Positions 11,204 through 22,396 of a stretch of 64,000 nucleotides of DNA are shown here, in pieces. Under the pieces are notes generated by a model. The model did not search any database, was not told the DNA's origin, and saw only the letters and a program-made list of their open reading frames with translations. Origin of the DNA: Hymenopus coronatus (Eukaryota; Arthropoda; Insecta; Mantodea; Hymenopodidae); assembly GCA_030762935.1 (NCBI GenBank), contig CM060890.1, positions 69,740,265 through 69,804,264 on the forward strand. The letters run 5' to 3'. Position 1 is the stretch's first letter. Every line of letters starts with the position of its first letter. Both the position numbers and the translations under genes were made by a program.

Positions 11204-14200
11204 CTAAAGAAAAGCAAAAGCTAATAGTAAGAACTGAAAAGTAGGATTCCCTCACGAAATTAGTGAGCGCACATGTGTATAAGCGAGTGATACATTCGAT
11301 GCTCTTGACAGTTAAGCTGTAATTTGGTCGATTTGGTCCAGTTGCGCTAGACAGGAATGTATCACCGTGATAGTAATAGGAGTAGCATATATTGTAAATT
11401 TCCTTCTGAGGAGACGAACAATCAGTTATCCTAATGGAAGTGTATGCCAGAGTTCTACCTGATCAGATGTCTGCATTACGGTTTTCTTCTAGAAAAAAAT
11501 TATAAGTTTTGGAAAATTTAGTAAGAAGTATATTATAAAATAAACTCGAGAAATTCCAAGGTGCTGCAGAATAAATTATAACCATAATACACTAACTGCA
11601 AATGCTCATATCTCATGTCTGAGGTCACAGTAAGAGAAACTGCTAGCTATTCGGTAGAACAATAGAAACTGCTTATGTGTGTCCCTTAATGTTGGGTGTA
11701 TTAGTTACACGAATACAGCTAAGAAATAAATGTTATCTACAGTACTCATACGGGAGTTTAATTCTTGTGGAAGTTACTGATTTGTTCTCATAGTATCCAC
11801 TTAAAAATGTATACTGGTGATATGCACATAGGTGTTACTCGGTAATTATTTTCGAGAGGCCTAAGAACTTCAGCAAACAGCGCGTTGTTGTACGGGCACA
11901 GAACTTGCATGCTTTTTGATATGCTACTCGCATATTTGAAATAATAAACCTACCATAGATGCTATTCCGGAAAATATCTGTATTCCTGGTGATGCTTTTG
12001 CAGCAGACACTCATATACTCGCGGTACGTCGGGACTAATTGCATCGTCTTCATAAGTAGGGATGAAAAATCACCTGCTCATGTTCCCTACAGAATCATGT
12101 ATATCTAATGTATAGTTCAGATAAAAATATGACTGGCATATGCAATGCAAGAGAGTCGTACCTTCAGAATAATATTTGAGCGAGATGGACAACATCAGAT
12201 TAGGAGTCACCCTGCGCGGATGATGGAATCAATGAGGTGGAATTTTGTGTTCCACTAAATACCTTGAGAGACTGTCTCCTCAGACTCCTCCCAGGAAAAT
12301 ATAAAGAGGTTCCTCGGTTTCATAACAGCATGCTCATGCTATAGCAATAATTAGTTGTTCCCTGAGTTTTACATTACCTATATGTCATGGTCGTTTATGT
12401 AAACTTTCCTCTATTCATATCAATTTGTTATGCTGAAATGCCGACCAAAAACTCTTGTGTGATTTTGCACAGACCTATGGTTTTCTTAGAAGAGGTCAAT
12501 AAACTTGATTTGGGATTTTTTGGTCCATGATATATCTAAATTGTTAATGTTGAAAACATTAATTCTCTCTGCTATTTTATATATTGTTTTTAAACGCATT
12601 AAACTCCATTTCACCACATATGTAGCAGAATACACAAGCTGTGTGTACTGAGTTGCATTGTCTAAAATGCTAATTAGGAAAGGTTCCAGGTGCAAGTTCA
12701 GGGCTGTATTGAGGTTCTCGAAGATAGAGCTGCTAATATTTAACCTATTAATGCATTTCGGACGTAGTGAGCAGTTGCGGTGCATTGCGATTACCCTGTT
12801 ATATGTCAGAGGCAGAACTATAATATGATTTTAATTATCATAGACTTCATGCTCATTCTGGATGATAAGATTTGGAATCCTGCTAACAGCTGGTCTTTGG
12901 AGTTGGAGCATCTGATAGCCATTTTCTGATATTTGGGATCATGAAAGTGGTGGTTTTGTGTAATTTACGTGTGTACATGATGCATTTCGCCGTTCTGTGA
13001 TGGTAGTATGACGTTCAATTATTTAAAATTGGTATAAAGACGTTTCAAAGAAGCTAAGGTCCTTAAAGTGTCATTGGAAGATGACACGCATTAGATTTTT
13101 AGCAGAATCTAGAATGTATGCAAATCTCCCCTACTTTACTTAATGTTAAATACTAAAACATGGTTTTCGGCTTTAAATTGCAGTTCATTTTACGAAAAAT
13201 TCTAAAAATGTATGTAATCTTCCGATCTGCTCGCTAGAGAGCAAAGAGCAGGACTCCTATTGCATTGCATATGCAAAGCGCTAGATCTTGAGAACATAAG
13301 AGACACATTTTATCGTGGATCATGACTTGTAGTAGAAAGCTACCTTATATTGCAAAGGGAAAGAAAATCGCGTTATTAGTAGTTGATATATCCACACTTT
13401 ACTGTCACCGATATGTCTCGGACATTAAAATCAATTCATGTGCAAAAAGGTTTCTCACCGTTGAACTCCTCAGTACAAGGAGGACTCTTGCAGTGTATTG
13501 AGAATAACATAAGCTCTGAGAAATATCATTTCTTGAAGCAGAGATTTACCAGATGGCATTCCTTCTGCTAGTTTTCATTCCTCTGAAAGCAGACAACATA
13601 TTATTTACCATCTACAAGAAGGTTTGGAAAGTTGTCAAATATAAAATTGCCGGAGTGGTTACCAAGTTTTCCTTGGATCAATACGCCATCCCCAAATTGA
13701 GTAAGTGTCTGTAACTATGGATCGACTGCGTTGGCGAATACGGAATTGTGAGCAAATACTTACCTCACATTATGGCTATTTTTTCTACCATTATTCAGTC
13801 AAAAATTCGTATCCAATGCAGAACTATAATTGGAAATCCTCTAAATTCTTTGCGACATCATTTTGGAATATGAATGGTATCGATCTGGTTTGGTGGGCTC
13901 AGGTTTTGAGAAATAATAAGATGCTGTTTTTCGCAGAGAGTTCATCTCAAGCGCTTCATGCATTTAATTTTCCTCTGATAACATTTTCAAATAAACCTTG
14001 GGAATTGTAAAATGATTATGGTTGTATAATGTGAACACATTGGCCAAGTTTTATTTTTACATAGAGTTTAGGACAGATGAAGACGGATGTATTGTACTCG
14101 ATTTTTTTTATTTTTGTGATTTCGATTAGCAAAAAGGTGGGCATTACACCATTTGTATTCAAGGAACAATTAGCTAGTGTGCTAAAATTATAATTTAAAA

Positions 14201-14589
14201 GCAATATTCAGCAACATTGATAAGAAATGAATGCAAAGATAGATACATAGTTGTACGTTTAAATAACATATTTAGTGATATTTAAAAGTTGTTAACATAT
14301 TCAACGTTTAATTTTGTAGCATACGCAATGAATTACACTGATTTCAGCCAACCTGTCCTGCAACCTGCATAGTTTATTCCTGATTTACTGACGACCCGAG
14401 ATTTATTCTTGTGTACAATAACTTATCAAATATACAATTATACAGAGCTAGAACGAAACAAAAATATACGACGAATCCGTTGTCACTATTGGAAGAAGAA
14501 ACTAAATAATTGCGGCAAGCATCAATGATAGCAGTGAAAAATTGTTTCGCGTAAAAATTAGTAAACTGCTGATACTGAACTACACTCAT
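11204..14589. other. No gene or repeat recognised
   Basis: About 3.4 kb, slightly less AT-extreme than its surroundings in parts. It contains unrecognised frames of 99 codons (12486-12785, minus) and 101 codons (13705-14010, plus). Neither has a known motif or clear flanking splice sites. They may be chance or fragments of unidentified elements. Confidence 0.35.
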
Positions 14590-15385
14590 TTGTTACCAAC
14601 AAATTTTCCACCGGCTGCTGCAGAACAGTCACACTTTAAGAGAATGACACTAGCAGTCAACAATGTTTTATTATTAACAGCTGTAAAGCTCTGTTCATAT
14701 AGTGGATCAAATATCGAAAATACATGTTCCGATAGATATGGCGGAGCAGCCATTCTAAAACTATTCTTAAGGGTTGGATTACTGTTGGATATCATATCGT
14801 CAATGCTTGCCTTAACCACGGGGAGATATTTTTGATGTGGCATAGTGATGACCCCAATTTGCAAACGTTGCGGAAAGAGAGGGTGATCATTTTGTCATTT
14901 TCCAATAGTTGGCACGGCCTGGTGTTGCGTTTAAACGCATGGCTTTCACAAAACCCAAACCATTTTGCCCACATAGTGCTACAGCTAAATGTACAAAAAG
15001 TTTCAGTTGCTTTAGGAATTCTACACCGTTATATGAAACGCTTTCGAGCATCCAAGGACTGCGTTAGAATCTCCCAGCATTTGGAATAAGTCACATAGGT
15101 ACACTCTTTAATCTTGATAACCTGGAAATTAATGTAGATATTGTGACCACATTTTCAAAAGTGCATCTCCTGAACGTTGCAGGCCTGTGCGATTTGTACA
15201 TGCTTACACTGCCTCAGTCCTGTTAGAAATGTGAACCAGTGTGCGAGCGACCATTTTATGTAGTCCTCTACATTGTCACGCCTTAGCAAATGAAAACATT
15301 GCATAATGGCGAACAATTTTTGTTGCGCCTCAAAACTGCGAACATTTCCTTTTGCGTAAACGGGTTTATATATAGTAAGCAAGGC
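14590..15385 (-). other. Possible decayed protein-coding copy, unrecognised
   Basis: Three minus-strand frames lie close together: 15155-15382 (75 codons), 14792-14974 (60) and 14586-14864 (92). Their composition looks more protein-like than the surrounding AT-rich DNA, with stretches such as WSLAHWFTFLTGLRQCKH and ISNSNPTLKNSFRMAAPP. They are in different frames, as expected of a broken copy of a gene or element. I do not recognise the family. They may equally be chance frames. Confidence 0.2.
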
Positions 15386-17179
15386 AGTCTTGACCGGCGC
15401 GATCCTGCGACCAACAAAATAGAAAATGAAATATTCAAGTCACATCACATCAGAGGTGCATAAGGGCCGCTGCACCTAACAGACGGCCTTTGAGGAGCAC
15501 CACCTTACATATCAACTCATCCTAAATCACAAAACCTTACCTCAAACAATCATCCGAAATAAAAGCCTTGTATTTAACCCTGAAAATTTTATTTTATTAA
15601 TGATCGATCAGCAGTACATGCTTTATAGACCTCTAGAATGTTAGAATATGAATACATATCTACTAATAAAATTTCAGGAAAACCTAAGTGGTTCCTTTCA
15701 ATTGTAGAATATAAATAAAGAGCTGCACAGTGATTAAAAATTATATTATGAGAGTAGTGTAGTTAGTGATCGGAGTCATCGGAGTTATTTAGTAGGAGAT
15801 CCTGTGGATGTCCTCTCTTCAGGCGTATGGACCGGCGTGTGCGTTCATCGATGTTGTACGTCACAGCTTCTCAGACTGAAACAGAGCCTACTAGAAGCAA
15901 GTCGAAGTCGGAGTCGATCAGCTTCGGCAGTGACTTCAGAGAGTGCAGACGGCCGAAGCAGTCGACAGACATGCTCAATTAAGTTACTTTCAGATTCTGA
16001 CAGTTGCTTTCCATGTGCATTTACGGCTACGCCACATGCAAAACATGCAGCATCATGTATCCGCCATACATCCTTCAGCTGAGCGGAAGAGGAGAAGTAA
16101 TTATTAAGAGATTAAAATTATGCTTTGACAAATGAAGTACTGCTGTTATTTTGAAATATCATTCTGTAAAATAGAAACCTCTTTGTTTCACAGTATCAAA
16201 ACATGTGCTGTACAGTACGCAGCGATGCAAGAATACTGCTAAAACAAACAAAACAGTGTCGTATGACCATCTGTGCTGTGGCAACGTTCCCTCCCAACTT
16301 GAGCGAAAGGGGGCTCTCTTAAGGTGATTGATTGGCTGTTATAAAGTTATACCTAGTTGACATGATGGGGAACCGTGTCAGAATTTGAAATTAACGATAG
16401 TTGAAGTGTTGTACAATTGTAATAAATGTATATGCAGGAATTAAAAATACACATTTTATTACAACATTGAAGCAACAAACGTTTCATGCCCTATTTTAAA
16501 ATTCTTAATGTTTTGCATTTGCTTTGCTTGTCTGTGTAGCGCTACGTCGTACCTTGGCATAGCTGTAGTCTGGAGCAATGTACTTTCTGCTTAGTAATCT
16601 CAATTCAATTATCTTATGTTAGTTTGGGGCTAACAGAGTGTTGCGCCTCTTATAAATGGAGATGGGTGATATATTATACGTGAGAAGGCGCGACTTATAT
16701 GTTGTAACAAATATCCATATTGACTCACTGCTATATACAATTATCTCGACTCTTTGACGATTTTCTCCACGTCGCTGCTGGCACATTACTACGCGCTAAT
16801 CACTTAGGACACACACACACACTAACTTACACACGTGCTTCCTCTTTATAACTAGAAATAACGTCACAGAGCTTTCTAAACATTTGTGGAAACCAAGTTT
16901 TTGAACGATTCTAGCAAGTGCGGGCAATTTCTCTCGTTGAAAGACATTGGTTGTCTGCACGCCGCTTCCTGTTCACCAGATTTTAGCCCTCACTGCTGCA
17001 TACCAAAGAGTATACGGCATTGTCATTATGTCTATGTAATACTTGACGGTATAATATGTGAACATCGCTTTTGATCCATAACTAATAAATTCTAATACAT
17101 GTATTTATTTAAAATCTTTCCTGTTTGTGCCTCACTTATGTTTGGCGTCATATTATATTTACGCGTCTAATATATTGCC
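15386..17179. other. No gene; GC-rich island at about 15770-16085
   Basis: Mostly AT-rich, but about 300 bases from 15770 are distinctly richer in G, C and CpG. They are open in two overlapping plus frames (92 codons from 15804, and 51 codons from 15829), both Ser/Arg-rich. Neither is a known protein. A first exon, a CpG-rich promoter or an unknown SINE-like repeat are all possible. Confidence 0.3.
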
Positions 17180-17193
17180 TTATACATTTAGAA
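17180..17193. repeat. Left target-site duplication of SINE
   Basis: TTATACATTTAGAA, repeated exactly at 17543-17556. Perfect 14-bp duplication indicates a recent retroposition event and fixes the SINE boundaries. Confidence 0.95.
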
Positions 17194-17542
17194 GGTCGTC
17201 TCCTTAGCGCGGTGGTAGCGCAGCTGCCTACCAAGCGGGAGACCTGGGTTCGATCCCCAGTACCGGCGTGGGGATTTTTCCTCCGCTGGGAGACCTGGAC
17301 CGGGGTGCACTCAGCCTCGTGAGGTCCCTGGGGGGCCAATTGAGGAGCTACTTGATGGAGAAGTAGCGGCTCCAGGTCGTGAGGACCGCATTAACCGGCC
17401 GGGAGGGGCTCGAGGCGCTGACCACGTCTCACCCTCCAATACTGCACCCCATCCATGACGTCTGTAGTGGACCGAGATGGGGGACGCAGCGGCCGGGCGG
17501 TAGGCCAAGGCTCCCCGTGAGCTGTCGTGCCATGGAGTTATG
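17194..17542 (+). mobile_element. tRNA-Gly-like SINE, complete copy
   Basis: A 349-bp short interspersed element. The head is tRNA-like, with A box TTAGCGCGGTGGTAGCGCAG and B box GGGTTCGATCCCC at spacing normal for a Pol III promoter. In the sister copy at 18676 the anticodon loop position reads TTGCCAA, giving GCC, so a tRNA-Gly(GCC) origin is likely. The tRNA-unrelated body contains CCGGCCGGGAGGGGCTCGAGG and CATCCATGACGTCTGTAG. The 3' end is GTGCCATGGAGTTATG with no A tail. In the copy at 30611 the equivalent 3' end runs into ATT/ATTA repeats instead. Short tails of that kind suggest the SINE borrows a LINE that recognises a specific 3' end rather than poly(A). It has no coding role, and open frames across it are shadows. 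Confidence 0.93.
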
Positions 17543-17556
17543 TTATACATTTAGAA
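17543..17556. repeat. Right target-site duplication of SINE
   Basis: Exact copy of TTATACATTTAGAA at 17180-17193. Confidence 0.95.
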
Positions 17557-18675
17557 ACGTTTTTAAATTTATTCCCTAGTTATTGTTGCTCAACATATAA
17601 TGCTGAATATTTCAGTGGTACACTTGCCTTACTTTATAGTTTCAGTATCCATCGGCAGGGAGCTGCATAAATAATATTCATCTATGGGAAATAGTTCTAC
17701 TTTCATCAATCAAATAAAGACTTCGAATGGATGGTAGTGTAATAAAAATTAGAATTACCAAGATATAACAAGTTTAGCCCATATTGACGTATAGTTTGAA
17801 AAGTAGGCTTTCAAAACCAGGCTGATAGGAAACGGCATTTATTACGCATCAATCTCCTGCGCACCCCATTATCTGTATCTAGAGCCTCGGCAATAAAATT
17901 GAGGATTAAAACTTTACACCGGCCATTTACATGTGATCCGAAAGCTACTGTAACATCAGTTACGAGATTAAAGATAAACCGTTGTCAAATGTTCTGTAAA
18001 GCACAGGTAGCATTCAAGAGTTTTTCGTAATAAATCTTTCATAATACGTGCAGAACGAAAGAATAGTGATTTTTAATGTTTATAAAAAGCCAAAACATTG
18101 TTTATTCTTTTGTATGAACCACTTCGTATGTTTATTCTTTCGCACATTAAAAATAAATGGTTCACATTTGTGTGAATCAACAAATATAGCTAGCTACACG
18201 CGTGCTTTTGAACCACGGATTTACTGCATCAGATTATCCTCAATTTCAACCCAGAAAGTGAAGCTGATTGATATTAAAATACAACCAAACGGGCGGTTTC
18301 GTTTCTGGCCCGCATCAGAGATCCGTCACTGTGGCCAATCTATCTGATTCATTGGTTTTTTTCGAAGCGGCGAATGCTGGGTAGGCTTCTTCCATCACCT
18401 GAATATCCCATCCCGTCACGCCGTTTACATTTTCATTTCAATCAACCTTCATCCGGTTGGTTTCTTTTAGGATTGGAAGTGCCGGCAATGGTGCTCGGTG
18501 CGGCGTGGCAGGGAAGAAGGATGCTCAATGTGATTGTCTCCGTCCACGACTTCAGCTGGTTGCCGAGATGAGAACCACCCTAGGTGTGGCGTTGGACTCT
18601 GGGCGGGGCCGGGCCTCGGTGTACTTGTCTTGATTATAGGGGTGCCTCAATCTGTAAAATATAGGGACCCTGTGG
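17557..18675. other. No gene; unexplained GC-richer stretch 18390-18675
   Basis: The first 800 bases are AT-rich and featureless. From about 18390 up to the SINE, GC rises and there are runs such as GTGCGGCGTGGCAGGG and GGGCGGGGCCGGGCC. It could be an older unrelated repeat into which the SINE at 18676 inserted. I see no tRNA-like boxes or coding signal in it. Confidence 0.35.
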
Positions 18676-18945
18676 GGTCGTCTCCTTAGTGCGGTGGTAG
18701 CGCAGCTGCTTGCCAAGCGGGAAACCTGCGTTCGATTCCCGGTACCGGCGTGGGGATCTTCCCCCCGCTGGGAGACCTGGTCCGAGGTGCACTCAACCTG
18801 GTGAGGTCCCTGGGGAGCCAATGGAGGAGCTACTTGATGGAGAAGTAGCGGCTTCAGGTCAAGAGGATCGAATTAACCGGCCGGGAGGGATTGAGGCGCT
18901 GACCACGTCTCACCCTCCAACACTGCATCCCATCCATGACGTCTA
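18676..18945 (+). mobile_element. tRNA-Gly-like SINE, 3'-truncated copy
   Basis: Same family as 17194-17542, from GGTCGTCTCCTTAGTGCGGT through CATCCATGACGTCTAT, after which similarity stops and the last roughly 80 bases of the family are absent. The head has the anticodon position GCC and B box CGTTCGATTCCCGG. The other copy has GAGACC where this one has GAAACC, and scattered changes show the two are not a recent duplication of each other. No clear target duplication. Confidence 0.9.
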
Positions 18946-19094
18946 TTCCGGCCGCCGGTATATCCTGTCACTGTATCCTTCTTCTTGGGGCGTTGGTACA
19001 ATGACCGCATTGGTTCAGGTCCATCCGAATATTCCTAATAAAACAACATAATCACTATACAAAACTGCAACAAAGGTCGAATAAATATAGCAAA

Positions 19095-19890
19095 TGATTT
19101 CCATTCATATTTTTCTTCAACTGTTCTACAAACAAACTTCTTACAAAGGATTCTTCTTCTTTTTTCTCCATGCTAGTCGGAATAAGTATTCCAGAATGGC
19201 ATTATTACTTTGTTCCTTATAAGTACAAGGGAACTAAGTGAAGACATTGGGCCAAAGCGATAGTGATGATATGTTTTAAAAGCTGTTGCTATTGATTATC
19301 ATTAAAATTCGCTTTTTTTTTCCATGACCAGAAATAAAACGAAAGAAACATGGACGATCTCCTATTTGAGAAAGTTTTAGTATTTCAAAATTGAAACCAA
19401 TAACACGGACCTTCTCGAAAACGGTTAGCTGCTTAACAAAATGCAAACGCCATGAATTGCATGTTTTGACAAGATCTTCATTCCTGCGAAGCAAGTTATA
19501 TCTCTCACGGTTTACCAGTTGTGCAAAAATCACTCAAAATGCAGAGGACTTTAGAGCTATCCCCAGAAAATTCAAGAGAGGCACTTTATTTTCCATGTAG
19601 ACATCTTTAATATATGGCTTTAAAATCAAAATCTCTAGCACTATTCTTTAGAATTTCTTTTTTTTTAATCTTCTCCATGTAAATGATTTCCTGTAGTGGG
19701 GTATTTTCTTGAAAATCTACGTGTTTTATCCTTGGGAACTTGGATGCGTCCGCAAGTGCAAGTACCTTTTTTTAAAACTACTTTTCTCAGGGAACCTCAA
19801 AACCTATATTTTCAGTAAAATAGAATTTTGAGTGGAATACAACATCATCTTTGCCTGCTATATACATAGGTAGTACTTGTAAAAAAAAGT
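19095..19890 (-). repeat. R900 repeat, nearly full copy
   Basis: In minus orientation it carries the order expected of the family: B-end remnants near 19100-19160, GTTCCTTATAAGTACAAGGG, GAAACCAATAACACG, TTTACCAGTTGTGCAAAAAT, then GGGAACCTCAAAACCTATAT near the A end. The GT-rich internal segment is reduced or lost. First of four R900 copies in one orientation between 19 and 24.2 kb. Confidence 0.8.
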
Positions 19891-20212
19891 AGGTGCATAC
19901 TGCAAAAACATGACCTACAACGGCGTCTTAAAATGAATAAGCTTCCACACAAACAGATATAAAAGAAAGGAGAAAAGGTATACAATACCTGCTGAAAGAG
20001 TTGGATATACTTTTCAACCATTACCGAATCCTTTTCAACAGTTATCCAACCATTCATACAAGTCTTCAATTAAAAGACTAATGATTATGCTACCTTCGCA
20101 CAGTTCTTATCGAAAAGAAAGGTTGTGATCTCGATTTTGGATTAAGATTAGTTTTGAGTGTGTTCATAAACTGGGTCTGTTCGACCTTTAAATGCAATTT
20201 TAAGTTACATCA
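19891..20212. other. No feature recognised
   Basis: Short AT-rich spacer between an R900 copy and the Helitron. The base before the Helitron (A at 20212) and after it (T at 21109) form the usual A|T insertion site. Confidence 0.5.
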
Positions 20213-20439
20213 TCTCTATATATAAAAGAAAGTAGTGTGAGTTACACTATTTATAACTCAAGAACGACTGAACCGATTTGACTGAAAATCGGTGGGGAGG
20301 TATCTTAGAACCAGGAGACGGACATCATGTTTCCGTGGGACGTGACATAAAACGTGGTATAAAAAACGCAACAGACAGTAAACGCATGGTGTTTGTTTCA
20401 AGTTTCTATTAGCTTATTGTGCCGATATTATCATTAACA

Positions 20440-20544
20440 ATGTCGCGACCAAGACAATCCAATCTTTCCCGACAAAGCCATAATTCAACTAGGATTAGAA
20501 ATATTGCGAATGAAACTGCACGGGAAGAGCAACTATCCAATTAA
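20440..20544 (+). pseudogene. Helitron Rep-helicase, N-terminal stub
   Basis: An ATG at 20440 starts a frame whose product begins MSRPRQSNLSRQSHNS, matching in style the basic, Ser/Arg-rich N-terminus of insect Helitron replicases. It reaches a stop at 20542-20544 after 34 codons. The frame is then joined by deletion to C-terminal helicase sequence. Confidence 0.75.
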
Positions 20545-20984
20545 ATTTTTAAACTCCTTGGATGTGCCTGGCTTACCACCGCACAATTTTGGCTCCGTAG
20601 TAATCATGCTTCGAAACATAACCAAAACTGTGCAACGGAACGCGTTTGGTGGTAAGTAAATTGATGAACAATGTCATTTACGCGACGACACTCAAAGGAC
20701 AATTCGAAGGTGAGGAAGTTCTCATTCCGAGGATCCCGATGATCCCAACCGATTTGCCGTTTGAGTTTAAACGACTTCAATTTCGGATCCGTCTTGCATT
20801 CGCCATGACCATTAACAAATCACAAGGCCAATCCGTCAAAATTTGTGGTCTGAATCTAGAAAATCCATGTTTTTCCCAGGGTCAATTATATGTGGCATGT
20901 TTACTAGTCAGAAGACTATTTGCGTCACAAGATGCTTCACTGAAGTGTGCAACCCATGCACCAAAATACACGGCCAATAAATAA
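20545..20984 (+). pseudogene. Helitron helicase, C-terminal fragment
   Basis: This is the end of the PIF1-type helicase domain of a Helitron replicase. Sequence around 20550-20600 reads LNSLDVPGLPPHN, then a shift, and the frame from 20646 gives KLMNNVIYATTLKGQFEGE, VLIPRIPMIPTD, PFEFKRLQFRIRLAFAMTIN and KSQGQSVKICGLNLE. The last two segments hold the conserved late helicase motifs (FAMTINKSQGQ, then GQLYVAC). The usual SR that follows the final VA(C/L)SR motif is altered to LLVRR. The Walker A and B part and the whole Rep domain are absent, so it has no activity. Confidence 0.92.
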
Positions 20985-21079
20985 TCATTAAAATACTTGA
21001 TTTTTTGTATTTATATTTATTATCCTAATAAAAAATTGAACTTAATAAAATCCAAAATCTGCTCATTTATTGCTTCTAA

Positions 21080-21097
21080 GGCGGAAGATAGTTCGCC
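21080..21097 (+). terminator. Helitron 3' hairpin
   Basis: GGCGGA and TTCGCC pair as a 6-bp stem with one G-T pair around a 6-base loop, 11 bases before the CTAG terminus. This is the end signal that stops Helitron strand transfer. Confidence 0.85.
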
Positions 21098-21204
21098 GGG
21101 TCAGCTAGTCCTTCCATAAAGTTATTGGATAATGTTGATTATTTATTGGCATTTACTGTATGGCGCACAAAGTAATAACAGGAACGCAAGAATCAAATTT
21201 TAAA

Positions 21205-22070
21205 AATCTGATGTTCCATACCTATGATTTTCTCAAGCTATTCCGTAAACCAACTTATCTTACAAAATACTATTTTATTTAAATCATGTTATTAAAGATA
21301 TACATTATCAGAAAGTTTGCTTCTTTGTAAATATAAGAAAAGTATAGGAGTATACTAGGCTAAAGCGGTAATCAAATGTTTTAAAATCCGGACTCTTTGT
21401 GAAACAATTGAAATTCTGTTCTCTTTACTTGCCAGGAGTAAAAAAAGAGAGACAAAAAGAAAAATATCTCCCTGTTTGAGAAAATTTTAAATATCTTAGT
21501 TCGTGTTACTGGTTTCACTTTTATCTACTGAATGGTTTACTCTAAACAATTTTTTCTATTACATAACAGTTGTTCTTTAAGACGTCTACGTTTTTTGTAC
21601 AGTAAGTTTTCTGTATCTTTTACGATTTACCAGTTACACATAAATTATACAAAAGTCATCCAGAACGAAGAGATTTTCAGAGTCTATTTCCAAAAATACA
21701 TTTCTTGGTCATAAAAATGTCTTAAATATTGATATTTAAATAAAAATCTTTAGTCACTTTTGAGAATATCAAAATGTTAGAACAATGTTCCATATAAAGC
21801 ATAGTTGAAAGTGAGGGATGTTCTCAAAATTGTTCGTGTCGCATCCTTGGAAGATACTGAACTTAAATACCTATTTTGGATTTAACCGAATTTTCGTTAT
21901 GGACCTCTACTGCCCACAGTCACACACGGACATGTCTCTAAACATGTCTTTTTTAATTTAAGGGTCTCAAAACATGCATTTCCTTGAAATCCTGGTATAA
22001 AATTTGTGGGTGGAATACAACACCTTATTTGTTGACATTGTACATATGTGCTGTAGAAAGGAAAATTAAA
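21205..22070 (-). repeat. R900 repeat, full-length copy
   Basis: It runs from the B end (AAAAATCTGATGTTCCATAC at 21205) to the A end (TGTGCTGTAGAAAGGAAAA near 22065) on the minus strand. It contains GCATCCTTGGAAGATACTGA and CCAGTTACACATAAATTAT, both shared with other copies. Confidence 0.85.
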
Positions 22071-22318
22071 GTAATTAGTAGGATATATACACCAAAAATG
22101 CCTAAATATCTTCTCATGACTGGTTGTGTTTCCTAAAATAACCACGTTGTGCTATAAAGGCGCAAGTATATTTCCTGTCTTAATGACTTCACATAGCAAT
22201 TTAATTTCACCATCCCGTTCCTTTCTCAACAAACTATCTAGTAGGTTCTCCGTAAAAAAAACCTGATCTAAGGCATTGGGTTAGCATCTGTGTAGCAAAA
22301 TTTATTCTTCGCTTTCTG

Positions 22319-22320
<2 letters not shown>

Positions 22321-22393
<73 letters not shown>
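22321..22393. repeat. (AT)24 then (GT)12 microsatellite
   Basis: Uninterrupted AT dinucleotides at 22321-22368 followed by GT to 22393. It abuts the B end of the next R900 copy. Confidence 0.98.
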
Positions 22394-22396
22394 ATA

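Larger units (their letters stand above)
20213..21108 (+). mobile_element. Helitron, internally deleted, both ends intact
   Basis: This rolling-circle transposon keeps the classic Helitron ends: 5' TCTCTATATATAAAAGAAAG and 3' CTAG preceded by a short hairpin. It sits precisely between host A and T with no target duplication, as Helitrons do. An intact Helitron is several kb and encodes a Rep-helicase. This 896-bp copy keeps only the first 30-odd codons of that gene and its last part, so it is non-autonomous. It could only have moved by borrowing proteins from a full-length relative. Confidence 0.93.

Noticed and set aside
12486..12785. 99-codon minus-strand frame
   Set aside because: I considered a chemoreceptor exon, but found no diagnostic motif or convincing splice sites, so it is not called.
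17148..17579. Overlapping open frames on both strands around 17.2-17.6 kb
   Set aside because: They lie across a GC-rich, stop-poor SINE and are non-coding.
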